The notes beneath the pieces were generated by a model. That model saw only the letters and a program-made list of their open reading frames with translations, was not told the DNA's origin and ran no database searches. From Flabesymbios commensalis (Eukaryota; Annelida; Polychaeta; Terebellida; Flabelligeridae), in NCBI GenBank assembly GCA_964017125.1, contig OZ024904.1:2229718-2293717 (forward strand): a stretch of DNA of 64,000 bases, written 5' to 3'. The position numbers and the translations under genes were made by a program. This document shows, one piece after another, positions 1 through 10,507 of the stretch. Numbering within the stretch: position 1 is the first letter of the stretch; the number at the start of each line of letters is the position of its first letter.

Positions 1-783
1 GGGGGGGGGAACTCACAAATCTAGACTATATTGTACAACGATGTGCTCTTTTTGTATTGGCCAAACATGTAGAAACTGTGACAGTTCGGATGATTGAAAC
101 GCAATAATTTCATTATTTACCGGAGATTAATTTGTTAACTTGACAAATGTCAATCTACATTTCTAGTGGGAAAGCAGTTCGAAAACACTCCAAAGCGTCA
201 CCAACCATGGTAGAATTAACTACCATGTGGGATTCATGTCGATAAACTCAATATAATAAAATATGGTCATCTAAATAAATCTAAACGCCATGGGTTCGGC
301 TAAAAAATACATTTTAGTTTCAACAACGAGATAGTTATCGCATATTTTCGGTTTTTTTAAGAGATCGCTTAACAAAATATTATGGCGGCCATCTTGAATT
401 TGTGGTATTAATAAAAGTACTGATATTATTTCTGATCATCTGGATAACCTCCTTGTACTTTAAAACATAGGTAGAGACACCAAAATCATTGTTTTAACTT
501 CAAAAGTGAGGAATTAGGGTATACCCCTTTTTTTAAAAAATGGCGTTAAACCTGGTGTTATTTTGCATTAACTACTATGTGGGATTTATGTTGATAAATT
601 CAATCTAATAAATGGCGTTACATGGTGGCGGCCATCTTGGATTAAAAAAAATGCACAAGGGGGATTTATGGGGCCTCTTCGGAATTCGTCTGGGGAGATG
701 TTCAGGTATCATTCCTGAAAAAATCGGCTTTCTGCAATTTTATTCCAGGTTCCTGTGTTTTTTTCACTAATGCTCTTGCGCTA
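1..783. other. Left flank, non-coding, degenerate repeat
   Basis: No gene is visible. A phrase around 215-265 (accatgtgggattcatg, then a run about 'gataaactcaatataataaa') returns in altered form at 568-614, so this looks like an old repeat with a period near 350 bases. It holds two ATGGCGGCCATCTTG-like motifs, near 382 and 626. None of it is homologous to the sequence left of 36465, so it lies outside the large duplication. Confidence 0.5.
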
Positions 784-842
784 ATAGGAGGCCTGATAAG
801 GCAGCAGTTGACCTCAAAACGATTCTGCTTCTACCTGTGAAA

Positions 843-1142
843 TGAAATGAATCGGGCTTTAGGCCACCCTTGTGCATATATAGGCTAAACTAGGCCATCC
901 TTAGGATGGTGAGATGATTGAGATGACACTGTCCTCCAGACACAGGATTCGAAATTTGAACCCTGGCGGTCTGAGGCCGAGCACGCTACATCTCGGTCAC
1001 GGAGGCTCTCCACAATACTGACTTTCACACGTGGATGGGGAAGAAACATTTTCGTTTCTCTCAAACCGGAGAGACCGGGAACCGAGCCCCGACATCTGGC
1101 GTGAAAGGCAGCGGTGCTAATCACTACCCTAGGGCCCCCGCC
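843..1142 (-). mobile_element. tRNA-derived SINE with target-site duplication
   Basis: Read on the minus strand it starts with a tRNA-like head (gtagtggttagcaccgctgc, then a B-box-like ggttcggttccc). A second tRNA-like module follows (gaccgagaggtagcgtgctc, then ctcgaatttcgaatcc), and the tail ends cccgattcatttcatttc. A 15-base duplication, cttctacctgtgaaa, flanks it at 828-842 and 1143-1157 with one mismatch, marking a retrotransposed insertion. Compared with its twin at 36524-36830 it lacks a few bases near the tail. RNA polymerase III would be expected to transcribe such an element. Confidence 0.88.
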
Positions 1143-1157
1143 CTTCTATCTGTGAAA

Positions 1158-1695
1158 GCCACGTAACGAGAGGAAAATTGAATTAATGACACTTATTTTG
1201 GACCATTGCCAGAGCCCCCCCTCCCCCCCCACTCATATTCACGCCACTGTCTCCACGCGCTCAGGTCTGTCCCCGGCACAGTTGGCTAACCATGAGACCC
1301 AGATTGTTAGATTAATGTCGATCCAACATCGACGACGTCGGCCCAACATCAAGCTAGCCCCACAGATTTACAGCATACAAAACCGTGGGGCATTTATTTG
1401 GACTGTCATATCTGAATATATCGGTCAATAATCAGGTCGAAAATAGTTTTTTTAGAATTAGTAACATTTCAGTTCCATGCCCGCATGCTCAGCTCAGAGG
1501 TCGCACAGTCATTAAAAAGTTATGGACATTGTTCTAACCATTGGGTCGGGAGAGCGATTGTTCTAACCATTGGGTCGGGATCGCTCTCAGTCATCGCCAT
1601 GTTAGATTTTTTGGGTAAAGAAGATACATCAATCCACGGCGTCGGAGAAGACGACACGGCTAACATCAAGCCACCATCAGTTTAATGCTACATGC
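1158..1695 (+). other. Non-coding spacer with short direct repeats
   Basis: No gene is recognised. It contains a direct double of about 25 bases (attgttctaaccattgggtc) near 1528-1580, and near 1318-1352 a palindromic phrase, tcgatccaacatcgacgacg. Short open frames here are repeat-derived. Confidence 0.4.
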
Positions 1696-2213
1696 TGAAC
1701 CCTTACAGCGCGGAATTATTTGTGTTTAAACCATGGAGAATAAAGGTTTTTTTCAATTTGAAATCATCATAAATGTCTTAGTTAGCTCTTTCTGATTCAT
1801 TTGAATACCTATGTCATAGGTCTACGGCCATTACAAATATTATGAGTCTACGGCCATTAGAAATATTTTAACCCTTTCAGTGTGGGGACCGTCAGATTCC
1901 GACGTATAAAGTCGGTCCCCGCACTGAAAGGGTTGAGCGAGGCGATTCACTTCAGCAACCAGACCATATCTCATTTGTCTTTAGTTATCATGTGGTACAC
2001 AACCCTGGACATTCACAAGGTATTGGTATATATGCACACAGATATCTGCGCAATGGTCGTATATCGGTATCAGCCCATGTATCACTCTGTGCTGTGGTTT
2101 TCAAATGAATCATAAAGAGCTAACTAAGACATTTATGATGATTTCAAATTGAAAAACCACACTTTGGTCTCCATGGAATATATAAAAAATATTCAGCTCT
2201 TTAAGGGTTAAGG
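1696..2213. mobile_element. TTAA-type palindromic MITE (family A), long form
   Basis: It begins aacccttacagcgcggaatt and ends ctctttaagggttaag. The outer ~110 bases of the two ends are inverted repeats (caatttgaaatcatcataaa against tttatgatgatttcaaattg). Inside is a hairpin (tcagtgtggggaccg against cggtccccgcactga) near 1878-1935 and about 170 bases of unrelated filler. CCCTT ends and TTAA-like flanks resemble non-autonomous piggyBac elements; assignment to that superfamily is inference. Confidence 0.7.
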
Positions 2214-2738
2214 GTGTGCGTTCTAGGTGAATTCACCTGAGTGTTTAAAAATCAAGATTTGCAAATGTTTGGTTCACAAATATTTGCTCAATGTATCGTG
2301 CTTGATGGGTAGAAGTGTTGATCTTCACATAAGAACACTGAGAAAAAGCTGTAAATTATTCAGCACAATGTTTTATTTTAATTTCTTATAGTAAAATATG
2401 TCTAGAATTTAATCCATAACGTTACTGAAGGCAAATCGTGAAAAAAACGTGTTTTCAAAATGGTCGCCGTTTAGCTCGAAACACATCTATAAAAATATTC
2501 AATTTTGTTTTAGAGTGTTCAATTATATCTTATTTCAAATGTATTGGTGCCTGGTTCACTTCTGATGAATATGCATATATATATTCATCTTGGATGAAGG
2601 CGCCCTAGAGTTGTGGGTAACATCCAAGATATCCGTCATTTTTTCAAGGTCAAACACTCAATTAATAACACTCAATCTGGTGGTAGAGGTGCTCTACCCA
2701 TCACCATAACGAAATGACGACTGCTGATTGGATATTCA
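2214..2738. other. Non-coding, with a copy-1-specific block
   Basis: No gene is seen. About 225 bases near 2443-2668 are absent from the matching place in copy 2 (near 38156). The block includes the short palindrome gatgaatatgcatatatata with its partner and an AAATGGTCGCCG motif. Confidence 0.5.
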
Positions 2739-2982
2739 GCCCTTACAATGCTGAAATACTTTATACAAACCATGAAGACCAAAGGGTTTTTTTTCAATTT
2801 GAAATCATCATAAATGTCTCAGTAAGATCTTTCTGCTTCATGTGAATACCTTTGTTATGGGTCTACGACCATTATAGATATTTTAATTCTTTCGGTGCGG
2901 GGATGGATTTTAGACGTCAGAATCCGACGTCTACAGACGTCAGATTCTGACGTGTAAATTCCATCCCCGTGCTGTAAGGGTT
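2739..2982. mobile_element. TTAA-type palindromic MITE (family A)
   Basis: It starts cccttacaatgctgaaatac and ends cgtgctgtaagggtt. The right half is a long hairpin built on gacgtcagattctgacgt, with arms reading about ggggatggattttagacgtc and its near-complement. The left half carries the family sequence with caatttgaaatcatcataaa. Confidence 0.78.
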
Positions 2983-3166
2983 GATAGACCTACCCATTAC
3001 GGCAAAGATCGCATGTCGAAATAAATCAAACAAAGTGCCCAAAAATAACACTCAGGTATACACTGAAAGGTAGATAATTTCTGATGATACCGGGTGTTAG
3101 GGACATGCCTGGGGGTCATCACCAGGGGGGGTGTAGAGTTTGAAAGTGGTGCAATTTTTTGTAATT

Positions 3167-3842
3167 CAAGATGGCGTCCAAGATGGCCGCCGGCATATAG
3201 TCATACTTAAGAAATAGTGTAAATTGGGCCAATGTAGCTCAATTTGCTGTTGTAATACATCATTTCAACTAGTTTAGAGTTACTGAATGCAGCTAGGCCA
3301 CTCTCAGACAATTCTGATCATTATTTTTAACCCTTTCTGCCCCAAATGTTCTTTATCATACACCTTAGTGATGTCAATTAGGACAAGATTGTTATCTATA
3401 ATAATTATCCCATATTAATGGTGAAGGATTGGTATCAATACAGTGACTATGGTAGTGACAATTAATTAATCTAATTAATTATAAAATAAGATGTCGTCCA
3501 AGATGGCTGCCGACGTATAGTCAGACCTAGGAATTTGCGTAAACATGCAGTGCAATTCTAAATGAATTTTATTTTGTTATACACAATTTCAACTGGTTTA
3601 GTAGTCAATAAATTGTTCTGTATCACCCCATAAAATGTCATTTGAAACAATCGAATTTATCATTATATTTATTTTAAACATTTAACCCTTTCAGGTCCGG
3701 GGAGCTTTTGTACTGAGCACTTCTAGAATGTCAATAGGGACAAAATTATCATTTGTAACAAATTATTCACTATTAAAGGATTTGTATCAGTACACACTTA
3801 TTGGTTTCAGTTATTTAAAATGGCGTCCAAGATGGCGGCCAT
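3167..3842 (+). repeat. Three degenerate ~325-base tandem units with ATGGCGGC motifs
   Basis: Anchors like atggcgtccaagatggccgc occur at about 3171, 3492 and 3820. Between them the units share tagtcatac/tagtcagac, a 'caatttcaactagtttag' phrase and 'aaccctttc' followed by a tgtcaatagggacaaa-like phrase. The units are old and diverged. Copy 2 has the same three units from 38656 to 39345. Confidence 0.65.
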
Positions 3843-5334
3843 CAGGACTTAGTACGATAAGTACCCACAACTCTATTTGATTCACAACTGTCTAATTAAC
3901 AAATAACTTTGACTTAAGGCAATTAGAGTAAAACCATCATATCTACTTATTTGACATAATGAAATAAAATTGAAACGGAAATTACGGGAAGTTTAAATAT
4001 TGACAGTGTGAGAAGTAAAAGTTTGAATCTAATTAAAACGACTTATTTGTATACATATCCACATACCACTTTTAACATTAAATTGATCTTAAGTGTTATC
4101 AGGTTATGTGATATGCACATAATAACATGTGCTTTTAAAAAGCTTCATGGCAGTGTTAATTGAATGCAATCCATATATAGTTGTGAGAGTACACATGGGT
4201 CCTGGAAATTATGGATTATTCCAACTTCACTTTTTCCCCATTTTTTGGCTTCGATCACTATTCACTTTTTATAAGGGAAAAATCATACCAATATAGATAA
4301 AAATAGATATAATTTTTTAGGTTCGTTTTTTCCACTATTTATAAACTGTAATCCTTGATGTTCGGATCCTAAGAACAGGCGATTCGCCGCTCGTTCGATT
4401 CGTTTTTTAACCCATATGCACCCTCAGTTGTAAAACTGCACAAAACAGCCAGGCCAAAATAGCAATGTGGGATGAGAAACTTCTAGTTTTTACATTTTAT
4501 TTTTCCTGTCAAGATCCCCCTCTCGTCCTCACCATGTAACTTCTCCATCAAAACGTGACTGAAGTAACGTTATTTTCTTCACCCTTTCACCTGTTTCGAC
4601 CACGTGTAGGTCTGACCTTGTGGTTAACAATGTCAAGGACATAATATCTGCTAGGTCTGTATTTGTCAGATAGAAATTAGGTCAAAACTCATAAATATTC
4701 ATAAAAAACGCATTCTGCAGTGTAATCGACCACGCACTACGTTCGCGGGAGGCGGGGGTATGTGGCGGAGGGGCGTGATATCGTGAATCTGGTAATAATT
4801 AAACTGAGGCGGTAGTGCCCCAGCAATGATACCTTGGAGATAGGTTAGTGTAATGCTGGCCATCGTCTAAGTACACTAAATAGTTAGACTTATTCTGACC
4901 ATTTGCAGCCAATAAAATACTTCAAAATAGAACAGCCATTCGAACCAGTCAGAAAGTTTGATATTATATTTAAAATCTGTTTAAACATAACTCCAAATAA
5001 AACATTATACGTCATCGCTGGGAAATATTAACTTCATTGATATAATTATAATAATAGATGACAATGTAAATCACAATGCAGATATAGGTGTAGGCTACTA
5101 CTAGTAGTGTAGTAGATGTGGTAAATGCACAGAATTGCATCGCTCAGCTATACATGACCTTAGTCCTAGGATGCAATATTAGTAATAATAAATTATTATT
5201 GATGTAATTTCGGATTAAATATCATATATTGGACTGTAGTAAGTGTAGTTCACAACACAATATTGCTGGCTCAGACGTGATCTTGTTCGTCGTATGCTGC
5301 TTGTATGTTATTGGCATCATTCTAATTTTTGCTC
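3843..5334. other. Non-coding AT-rich spacer
   Basis: I see no exon or repeat that I can name. It is well conserved in copy 2 (39346-40837). A stretch near 4730-4765 is GC-richer (cgcgggaggcgggggt). Confidence 0.45.
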
Positions 5335-5480
5335 TTAGATGAAGTCTTCTTGAATGAATATAACAAAATGAATATAACGGTGCCTTATCATCTGCTGCAA
5401 TATTTCGTCACAGCGACAATGTTGCGATGTCAAACCAGACATTTCAACATCTCTTCTCATGTCATCTTCGTGAAGTTCAT
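5335..5480 (-). CDS. Possible last exon of the EGF membrane gene
   Basis: On the minus strand a good acceptor (ctctttctag) precedes an open stretch of 47 codons ending in TAA at 5337-5335. The frame needs one base from the previous exon (phase 1). The peptide is hydrophilic at first (ELHEDDMRRDVEMSG), has CRCDEILQQM in the middle and ends IQEDFI. Copy 2 (40838-40983) keeps length, acceptor and stop, with one Gly-to-Asp change and a silent Glu change. It lies 3' of the transmembrane exon on the same strand, so it could be a cytoplasmic tail. The transmembrane exon ends in phase 2, so an unseen exon would have to lie between. No family is recognised. Confidence 0.3.
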
Positions 5481-5501
5481 CTAGAAAGAGTCATGGAAAT
5501 A

Positions 5502-5749
5502 TTAACCCTTACAATGCTGAATTATTTTCGCATAAACCATGGAGACCAAAGGGCTTTTTTCATTTGAAATCATCATAAAGGTCCGAGTTAGCTCTTTCCG
5601 CTTGATTTGAATACTTATGTTATGGGTCTACGACCTTTCTAAATATTTTAATTCTTTCAAAGCAGGGATCGTCTTCAGGCGTCAGAATCTGACGTCTACA
5701 GACGTCAGATTCTGACGTCTAAATACGATCCCCATTCTGAAAGGGTTAA
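5502..5749. mobile_element. TTAA-flanked palindromic MITE (family A), clean copy
   Basis: It is bounded by ttaa at 5502-5505 and 5746-5749. The left end reads ttaacccttacaatgctgaa and the right end attctgaaagggttaa. The right ~100 bases form a near-perfect hairpin around gacgtctacagacgtc. This copy best shows the TTAA borders and the CCCTT/AAGGG ends. Confidence 0.85.
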
Positions 5750-5989
5750 ATAAAACAAACATTATTTTCCGTCATAATACACATGATACAGCTATGATAA
5801 CAGAAAAAAACACGTCATCTTTGCGTTGAATCAAAATTGTCACATAGTATCGCATGATTTTCAAAAACAAACATAAAAAATACCCATTAATTGATGGCAG
5901 GACCCTTCAACCGTAGGCTCTGTCCATTAATATCAAGAAATAACGATACAAAATGACCCCCACTACCACCATGTCATTTTTGTTTTTAA

Positions 5990-6330
5990 ATGGCTGCGGC
6001 AGATATTTTGTTTTTAATGGATTCATCCCAAAAGTTACACAGATCATCAGAAATACCTAGTGGACAACCATGCCAAATTTGAATGCAATCCAAGCAACGG
6101 TTCATAAGTTATTGTGCCCACAAGCTTTTAAGGTGGCCATCTTTTTTTAAATGGCTGCGGCAGCTATTTTGTTTTCAATGGATTCATCCCAAAAGTTAAT
6201 CAGATCATTAAAATACCTAGAGAACAACCATACCAAATTTGAATGCAAGCCAACCAACGGTTAATAAGTTATGGTACCGACAAGCTTTTAATGCGACCAT
6301 CTTGAAAAATGGCCGCTTATGGCTTGGGGC
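5990..6330 (+). repeat. Tandem repeat, ~150-base unit, contracted in copy 2
   Basis: The phrase atggctgcggcagatatttt occurs near 5990 and, slightly changed, near 6150. Each is followed by aatggattcatcccaaaagt and by 'accaaatttgaatgcaa'. Copy 2 near 41500-41660 keeps fewer units. A gaccatcttgaaaaatggcc motif closes the array. Confidence 0.6.
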
Positions 6331-6604
6331 CAAAAAAAATATATGGGATGAATTGCCCAGGCACATAGGTCATGTCTGTAAAAAATAAACAAAATTCTTC
6401 AGTAACTTTTTAGTAAGAGCTGAATTTCTGAACGCCCGCCCGACCGACCGACCGCCCGCCTCTGGTGCTCACTATGCCCCAAAACCATAATGGCTGAGGT
6501 AAAACTGCATAAAACTCTGAAAATGATAGAGCCACAGAAAAGAGGGAATATCTTACAGGTATATTGCCATGGAACCAAAATTATATGAGCCCCTCGTACC
6601 TAAG

Positions 6605-6905
6605 GCGTATAACACACCAGCATATTTTCGCTTCGCGTTGGTATCAAACACACTAATTGATCATTATCAAAACATACCAGCGCGACGACTGTTAAATTTT
6701 CGTCGCATCGGTTTTCGCGCCTCACATGTCGCGTTGGTCGTCGCATTGGTGTGTGGACAGTCAGGCGATTTTCGCGTCTGTCGTCGCGTCACCCGTCGCG
6801 TTCCTAATCGCGCCCGCGTTCGCGTGTTTTGCGCTTATCATGGTAATCAACTCCCTTGAAAAGTCTGTATTTGATTCTATCTGTGAGTCAGATCGCTGGC
6901 TGATG
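6605..6905. mobile_element. CpG-rich repeat element
   Basis: Dense CG dinucleotides stand out in an AT-rich, CG-poor setting (cgcgacgactg, ttttcgcgcctcacatgtcg, tgcgcttatc). The same element lies in the opposite orientation at 19300-19437 plus 19760-19900, where a SINE splits it. Open frames through it are by-products of low stop-codon density. Confidence 0.65.
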
Positions 6906-6995
6906 TAAAAATTCAAAACACTCTATTTGATTCACAACTGTCCAATTCACAAATAACTTTGACTTAAGGCAATTAGAGTAAAACCATCACGTCAA

Positions 6996-7632
6996 TAAAG
7001 TTAGTTACTTATTCCTTATTCCTTATTACTTATTTGAACGAATAAGGAATAAGTAACCGTTACTTATTCCTTATTCGAACGAATAAGGAATAAGTAACAG
7101 CTACTTATTCCTTATTGGACCGAATAAGGCATAAGTATCATAAACGTATTCTTTAATGGAAATAATACGGAATAACTAACTGGTAACGTATTGCTTATTC
7201 GAATTTGGATAAGTAACACTAAAACAAAACAAAAATAAAAGAAGCAAACGTATGCTCACGCTCCACAAAATATGCTGATATACTACTAGTTCTCTGTGTA
7301 AAAAATAGTTTAAACAAATCTATTTTGGTATTTTTAAGTGTTTTTTTACCGCATATAGTACCAGCTACTTATTCAGACGCGATTAAAGGAGTAAGTAACA
7401 GTTACTTATTCCTTATTCCTTATTCAAAACCGAATAAGTAACAGGACTTGTACTACTCTTTATGTGATTCGATTGGTGATTTACTCTTTTATCTCATAAA
7501 ATTACAAGTATATGAACGTATTTTGCCGACTTTTAGGGTATTCTAGATGTGTTTTCGTATTTTAAAGTTGTTTTCGCCGAATAAGTACCAGTTACTTATT
7601 CAAACGCGAATAGGGAATAAGTAATAAGAAAT
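6996..7632. mobile_element. Fold-back element of ttacttattccttatt palindromes
   Basis: Both ends consist of repeated ttacttattccttattc and its complement gaataaggaataagtaa, which meet head to head around ttcgaacgaa to make perfect palindromes. The middle (about 7140-7560) is ordinary AT-rich sequence. Copy 2 has it at 42369-43008. It behaves like a non-autonomous fold-back DNA element; no transposase is present. Confidence 0.65.
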
Positions 7633-7653
7633 CCTTGTTGAGACATGCAAGAA

Positions 7654-7762
7654 CCCAGCAAACACGAGAAATTCACCCAATGCTGGTTAAATGTTGGCCC
7701 ACCGTCTTCGACGCTGGCCCAAAATTCAACCAGCATTGGGTGAACGTCTCGTGTATGCTGGG
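7654..7762. mobile_element. Hairpin MITE with CCCAGCAAACAC ends (family B)
   Basis: It runs from cccagcaaacacgagaaatt to cgtctcgtgtatgctggg. Long complementary arms (cacccaatgctggtt against aaccagcattgggtg) enclose a loop with caccgtcttcgacgctggcc. In copy 2 the left arm is missing. Confidence 0.78.
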
Positions 7763-8044
7763 AAGAGGGTGTTGCACAGTAGGCCTATCTTTGTACCAGA
7801 TGTATATTTGGACTTGGAATAATAATGTTAATACTGGCCGGAATTTGTATGTGATGTCATTTATTAATCCTCCACCCAGCCTAGAAAGAGTGTACATTTC
7901 CAATTTTTATTTTTTTGCGAATATCTTGTGGACTAAAATATTTGATGACAATCCACACTACATGTTATTGTAACATATACTGATATACTTCAGTTATTTT
8001 TTTAAACTGAAATCATTTCACCGCGACTTTAAACAAGTTCTTAC

Positions 8045-8159
8045 CTTTTAAATATAATGACGAACACAACAACACATATCATGATAATGATGACAATGAC
8101 TCCCCCCACGGCTCCTCCAATCACAGCCCCTGAAAATGTCCCGGTAGAGGACATTTTCA
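8045..8159 (-). CDS. Transmembrane exon of EGF-repeat membrane protein
   Basis: On the minus strand the acceptor aacgttacag precedes 115 bases ending at donor AAAAG|gtaaga. Read in phase 1 it encodes a short Ser/Thr/Gly lead, then GAVIGGAVGGVIVIIIMI followed by CVVVFVIIFKR. That is a glycine-zipper-like hydrophobic helix of ~24 residues closed by basic residues, the usual form of a type I membrane anchor with a stop-transfer signal. It lies 3' of the five-EGF exon, whose 3' border is also phase 1, so direct splicing keeps frame. Copy 2 (43371-43485) has the same borders; its lead differs (MAASTGTSSG for KMSSTGTFSG). I infer a cell-surface protein with extracellular EGF domains. Confidence 0.75.
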
Positions 8160-8609
8160 CTGTAACGTTGTAAACACTTTGAGAAATAAATGCACTTAAT
8201 TGTTTCATTCAAAACTTTAAAATTGTTAGCTGAATGTATATATAGACAAGCCTTTTTATCGATTTAGTCATCGATAGTACATTATGGAATAGCGTTATGA
8301 AAAGGGATGATATTGCTAACGCAATGTGTAGTTTACCTTTAAGTAAATAAAGACACAACGTTCTTTCTACTTTTGTGATCTACATTATATTATAGAATCA
8401 TGTAGTGTTTAACGACCAAGAACACATGTGTATTTTATATTCTTAATCTTCGTGGAGCAGCCCAGATATAAAACTCTACCCTCTAAACAGTTTACTTTAG
8501 TATTTCAGACAATCCAAATCCTACCCGGATTAACTGATTTCCAGCCATCTGTTATTGCTACTTAATAGGCCTACTGAGTTTTATACATAGAGCATTATGA
8601 CATACTGAC

Positions 8610-9227
8610 CCGTACATGCTCCGTCTGTTCTTTCATAGCCTTCTTCACATGAGCAAATGAATCCACCTTGTGTATTATTACACACCTGATCACAATCATG
8701 ATCACCAGAAGCACATTCATCTACATCCTGACATCTGTTACCATCATAATTAAAGCCACTGGAGCAGATACAGTGATAGTCACCAGCGTCAATAACACAA
8801 ACCATGTGTGGCTCATCACACGTGTGATCATCGTCAGAGACACACTTAATATAATCCACGCAGTGCTTGCCGTCTGGTCCAAGTCTGTAAGTATCGTTAC
8901 AAGAACACAAGAAAGAGCCGATGGTGTTCAGACAAACCTGTTCACAGTCATGACCGCTGTTGGTACACTCATCAATGTCCTCGCATTCAACTTGATTGAT
9001 TTCTCTGTACCCTGGTCTACACCAACATTGGTAAGATCCGTCAGTATCTCTACATTCCTGATCACATACATCACTCTCCTCCTCACATTCATCAATGTCC
9101 TGACAGTTGTGATTGTCTCCATCTTCCAGTTTATAACCCACGGGACACTCACATTGGTAAATGCCATCAGACAGTGGATTAGGCCTACAGGTGTGAGAAC
9201 ATGGAGCGTTGATACAGGAATCCTCAA
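8610..9227 (-). CDS. Exon encoding five EGF-like domains
   Basis: The 618-base exon lies between acceptor ttgtgtttcag and donor ACGG|gtcagt and is phase 1 at both ends. It encodes five cysteine-rich modules: CINAPCSHTCRPN..., DIDECEEESDVCDQEC..., DIDECTNSGHDCEQVC..., a divergent DYIKCVSDDDHTCDEPHMVC..., and DVDECASGDHDCDQVC.... Modules 2, 3 and 5 start with the D-I/V-D-E-C signature of calcium-binding EGF domains and have the C.C spacing; the fourth lacks it. Such arrays form rigid rods in fibrillin-, LTBP- and receptor-type proteins. Five modules in one exon is unusual, as cbEGF domains often have one exon each. The frame on the opposite strand is a shadow. The full protein cannot be named. 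Confidence 0.85.
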
Positions 9228-9522
9228 CTGAAACACAAGACAGACGTCTCATCACATGGGTAAAGCACTGGCATAATTTAGCCAAGAGTATGTTCACTTG
9301 ATTCTATTACATCATGAATTACATCATGAATAACCATGTTAACATACATCTTATCTGTTAAAAGTAATTGTGTTTCATCGTCTGAATCAACCTGTTTCCT
9401 TAAAATACCAAAATGAATAAGTTTAAAGCGTAGATAAAATAATCACTTTTCGGTTTACAGGGTTCAAGATAACCATTTTAAATTAATTTTAAATTGGGTT
9501 GAGTTGTTTTGTTTCCACTCAC

Positions 9523-9620
9523 GACATGTTTTTCCATCATTTTTAGGGAGATATCTTCTCTGCAGACACAATCAAACGACTCCTCATCTCCTGCAGAGCA
9601 TTCATGGTCACATCCACAAT
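9523..9620 (-). CDS. Short EGF-type exon with anomalous length
   Basis: Acceptor ttgtctttgacag and donor catgtc|gtgagt bound 98 bases. Phase 1 reading gives CGCDHECSAGDEESFDCVC then REDIS, the first five cysteines of an EGF module. The expected ending (xxDGKTC) appears only in the next frame (aatgatggaaaaacatgtc). A phase 1-1 exon should be a multiple of three long, and 98 is one base short, so splicing to the five-EGF exon would leave the EGF frame. Copy 2 (44757-44854) is also 98 bases. The gene may be decaying, an unusual splice may restore the frame, or the exon may not be used. Confidence 0.5.
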
Positions 9621-9674
9621 CTGTCAAAGACAACATGATTATTTACCCTTTAAGCGTTAAGAACGATCTATAAT

Positions 9675-9890
9675 CCCTTTAATCCGTACAGTGCGGGGAT
9701 CGACTTTAGTCGTCAGAATCTGACGTCTGTAGACGTCAGATTCTGACGACTAAAGTCAATCCCCGCACTGTAAGAATCAACATATTTGTAATGGCCGTAG
9801 ACTTATAACATAGACCTATTCAAATGAATCAGATAGAGCTAACTAAGACATTTATGATGATTTCAAATTCAAAAAATCCCTTTGATTGCG
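9675..9890. mobile_element. TTAA-type palindromic MITE (family A), reverse
   Basis: The hairpin comes first, from tccgtacagtgcggggatcg to its complement ending ccccgcactgtaag near 9772. The family body follows (ggccgtagacttataacata, tttatgatgatttcaaattc). The far end is worn. Confidence 0.7.
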
Positions 9891-10041
9891 ATGTTTTTTA
9901 CATATTAATTTAAAATGGTTTTAAAATGGTTAAACCCGTGTTTTATTAGTCGATCAAATCTCTGTTATTGGGAATTAAATGTGCGTTTAAACAATAATTG
10001 CAAATGTTTGGTTTCAAATTAAACAAATATGAGTAATTATC

Positions 10042-10260
10042 ACTCACTTGAAGTTGTTGGTCGTGGTCGCGAGACACAACTTCAAGTTGGTGAGAAATTA
10101 ACCCTTACAGTGCAGGGATCGACTTTAGACGTCAGAATCATTCTATAGACGTCAGATAGACGTCATATTCTGACGTAGATGCCGCACTGAAAGAGTAAAA
10201 TATTTATGGCCGTATCGACCCATAACATATAGGTATTGAAATATTTATATGGATTGACAG
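10042..10260. mobile_element. Two adjacent palindromes: gaagttgtg hairpin and family A fragment
   Basis: Bases 10042-10094 form a hairpin (ctcacttgaagttgt against acaacttcaagttggtgag) with loop tggtcgtggtcgcgag. Next, attaacccttacagtgcagg opens a shortened family A element with gacgtcag/tctgacgt arms to about 10200. Copy 2 has both, from 45273. Confidence 0.65.
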
Positions 10261-10507
10261 GCTCAAGTTTGATCGTCACTTGTTAACACATTCAACAACA
10301 CATATACAAACATATTTCAGCATAACTGATAATTGTTTTTCATATTGTCAAATATTATAATTAGAGTCTACCGAACGTTGATTGATAAGCTGTCAAAATA
10401 ATACTTTTGTCTCACAAGTTGTTTACTTCCAGAATAACACAAAATAATTTTAATTCAGCTTTTTTATCTTTTCGACATCTAATAAATTAAAATTATAGAG
10501 AAATACA

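Noticed and set aside
6569-6908. Two overlapping plus-strand open frames
   Set aside because: They run through the CpG-rich repeat, where stop codons are rare; no domain, and the copies differ without frame conservation.
7635-7973. 112-codon open frame
   Set aside because: It starts in the hairpin MITE and continues into non-coding DNA; copy 2 lacks its start.
8668-9231. 187-codon open frame on the plus strand
   Set aside because: It is the antisense shadow of the EGF exon; the minus frame has the cysteine spacing and splice sites. The same holds for 44021-44479 and for the alternative minus frames at 8928-9236 and 44176-44484.
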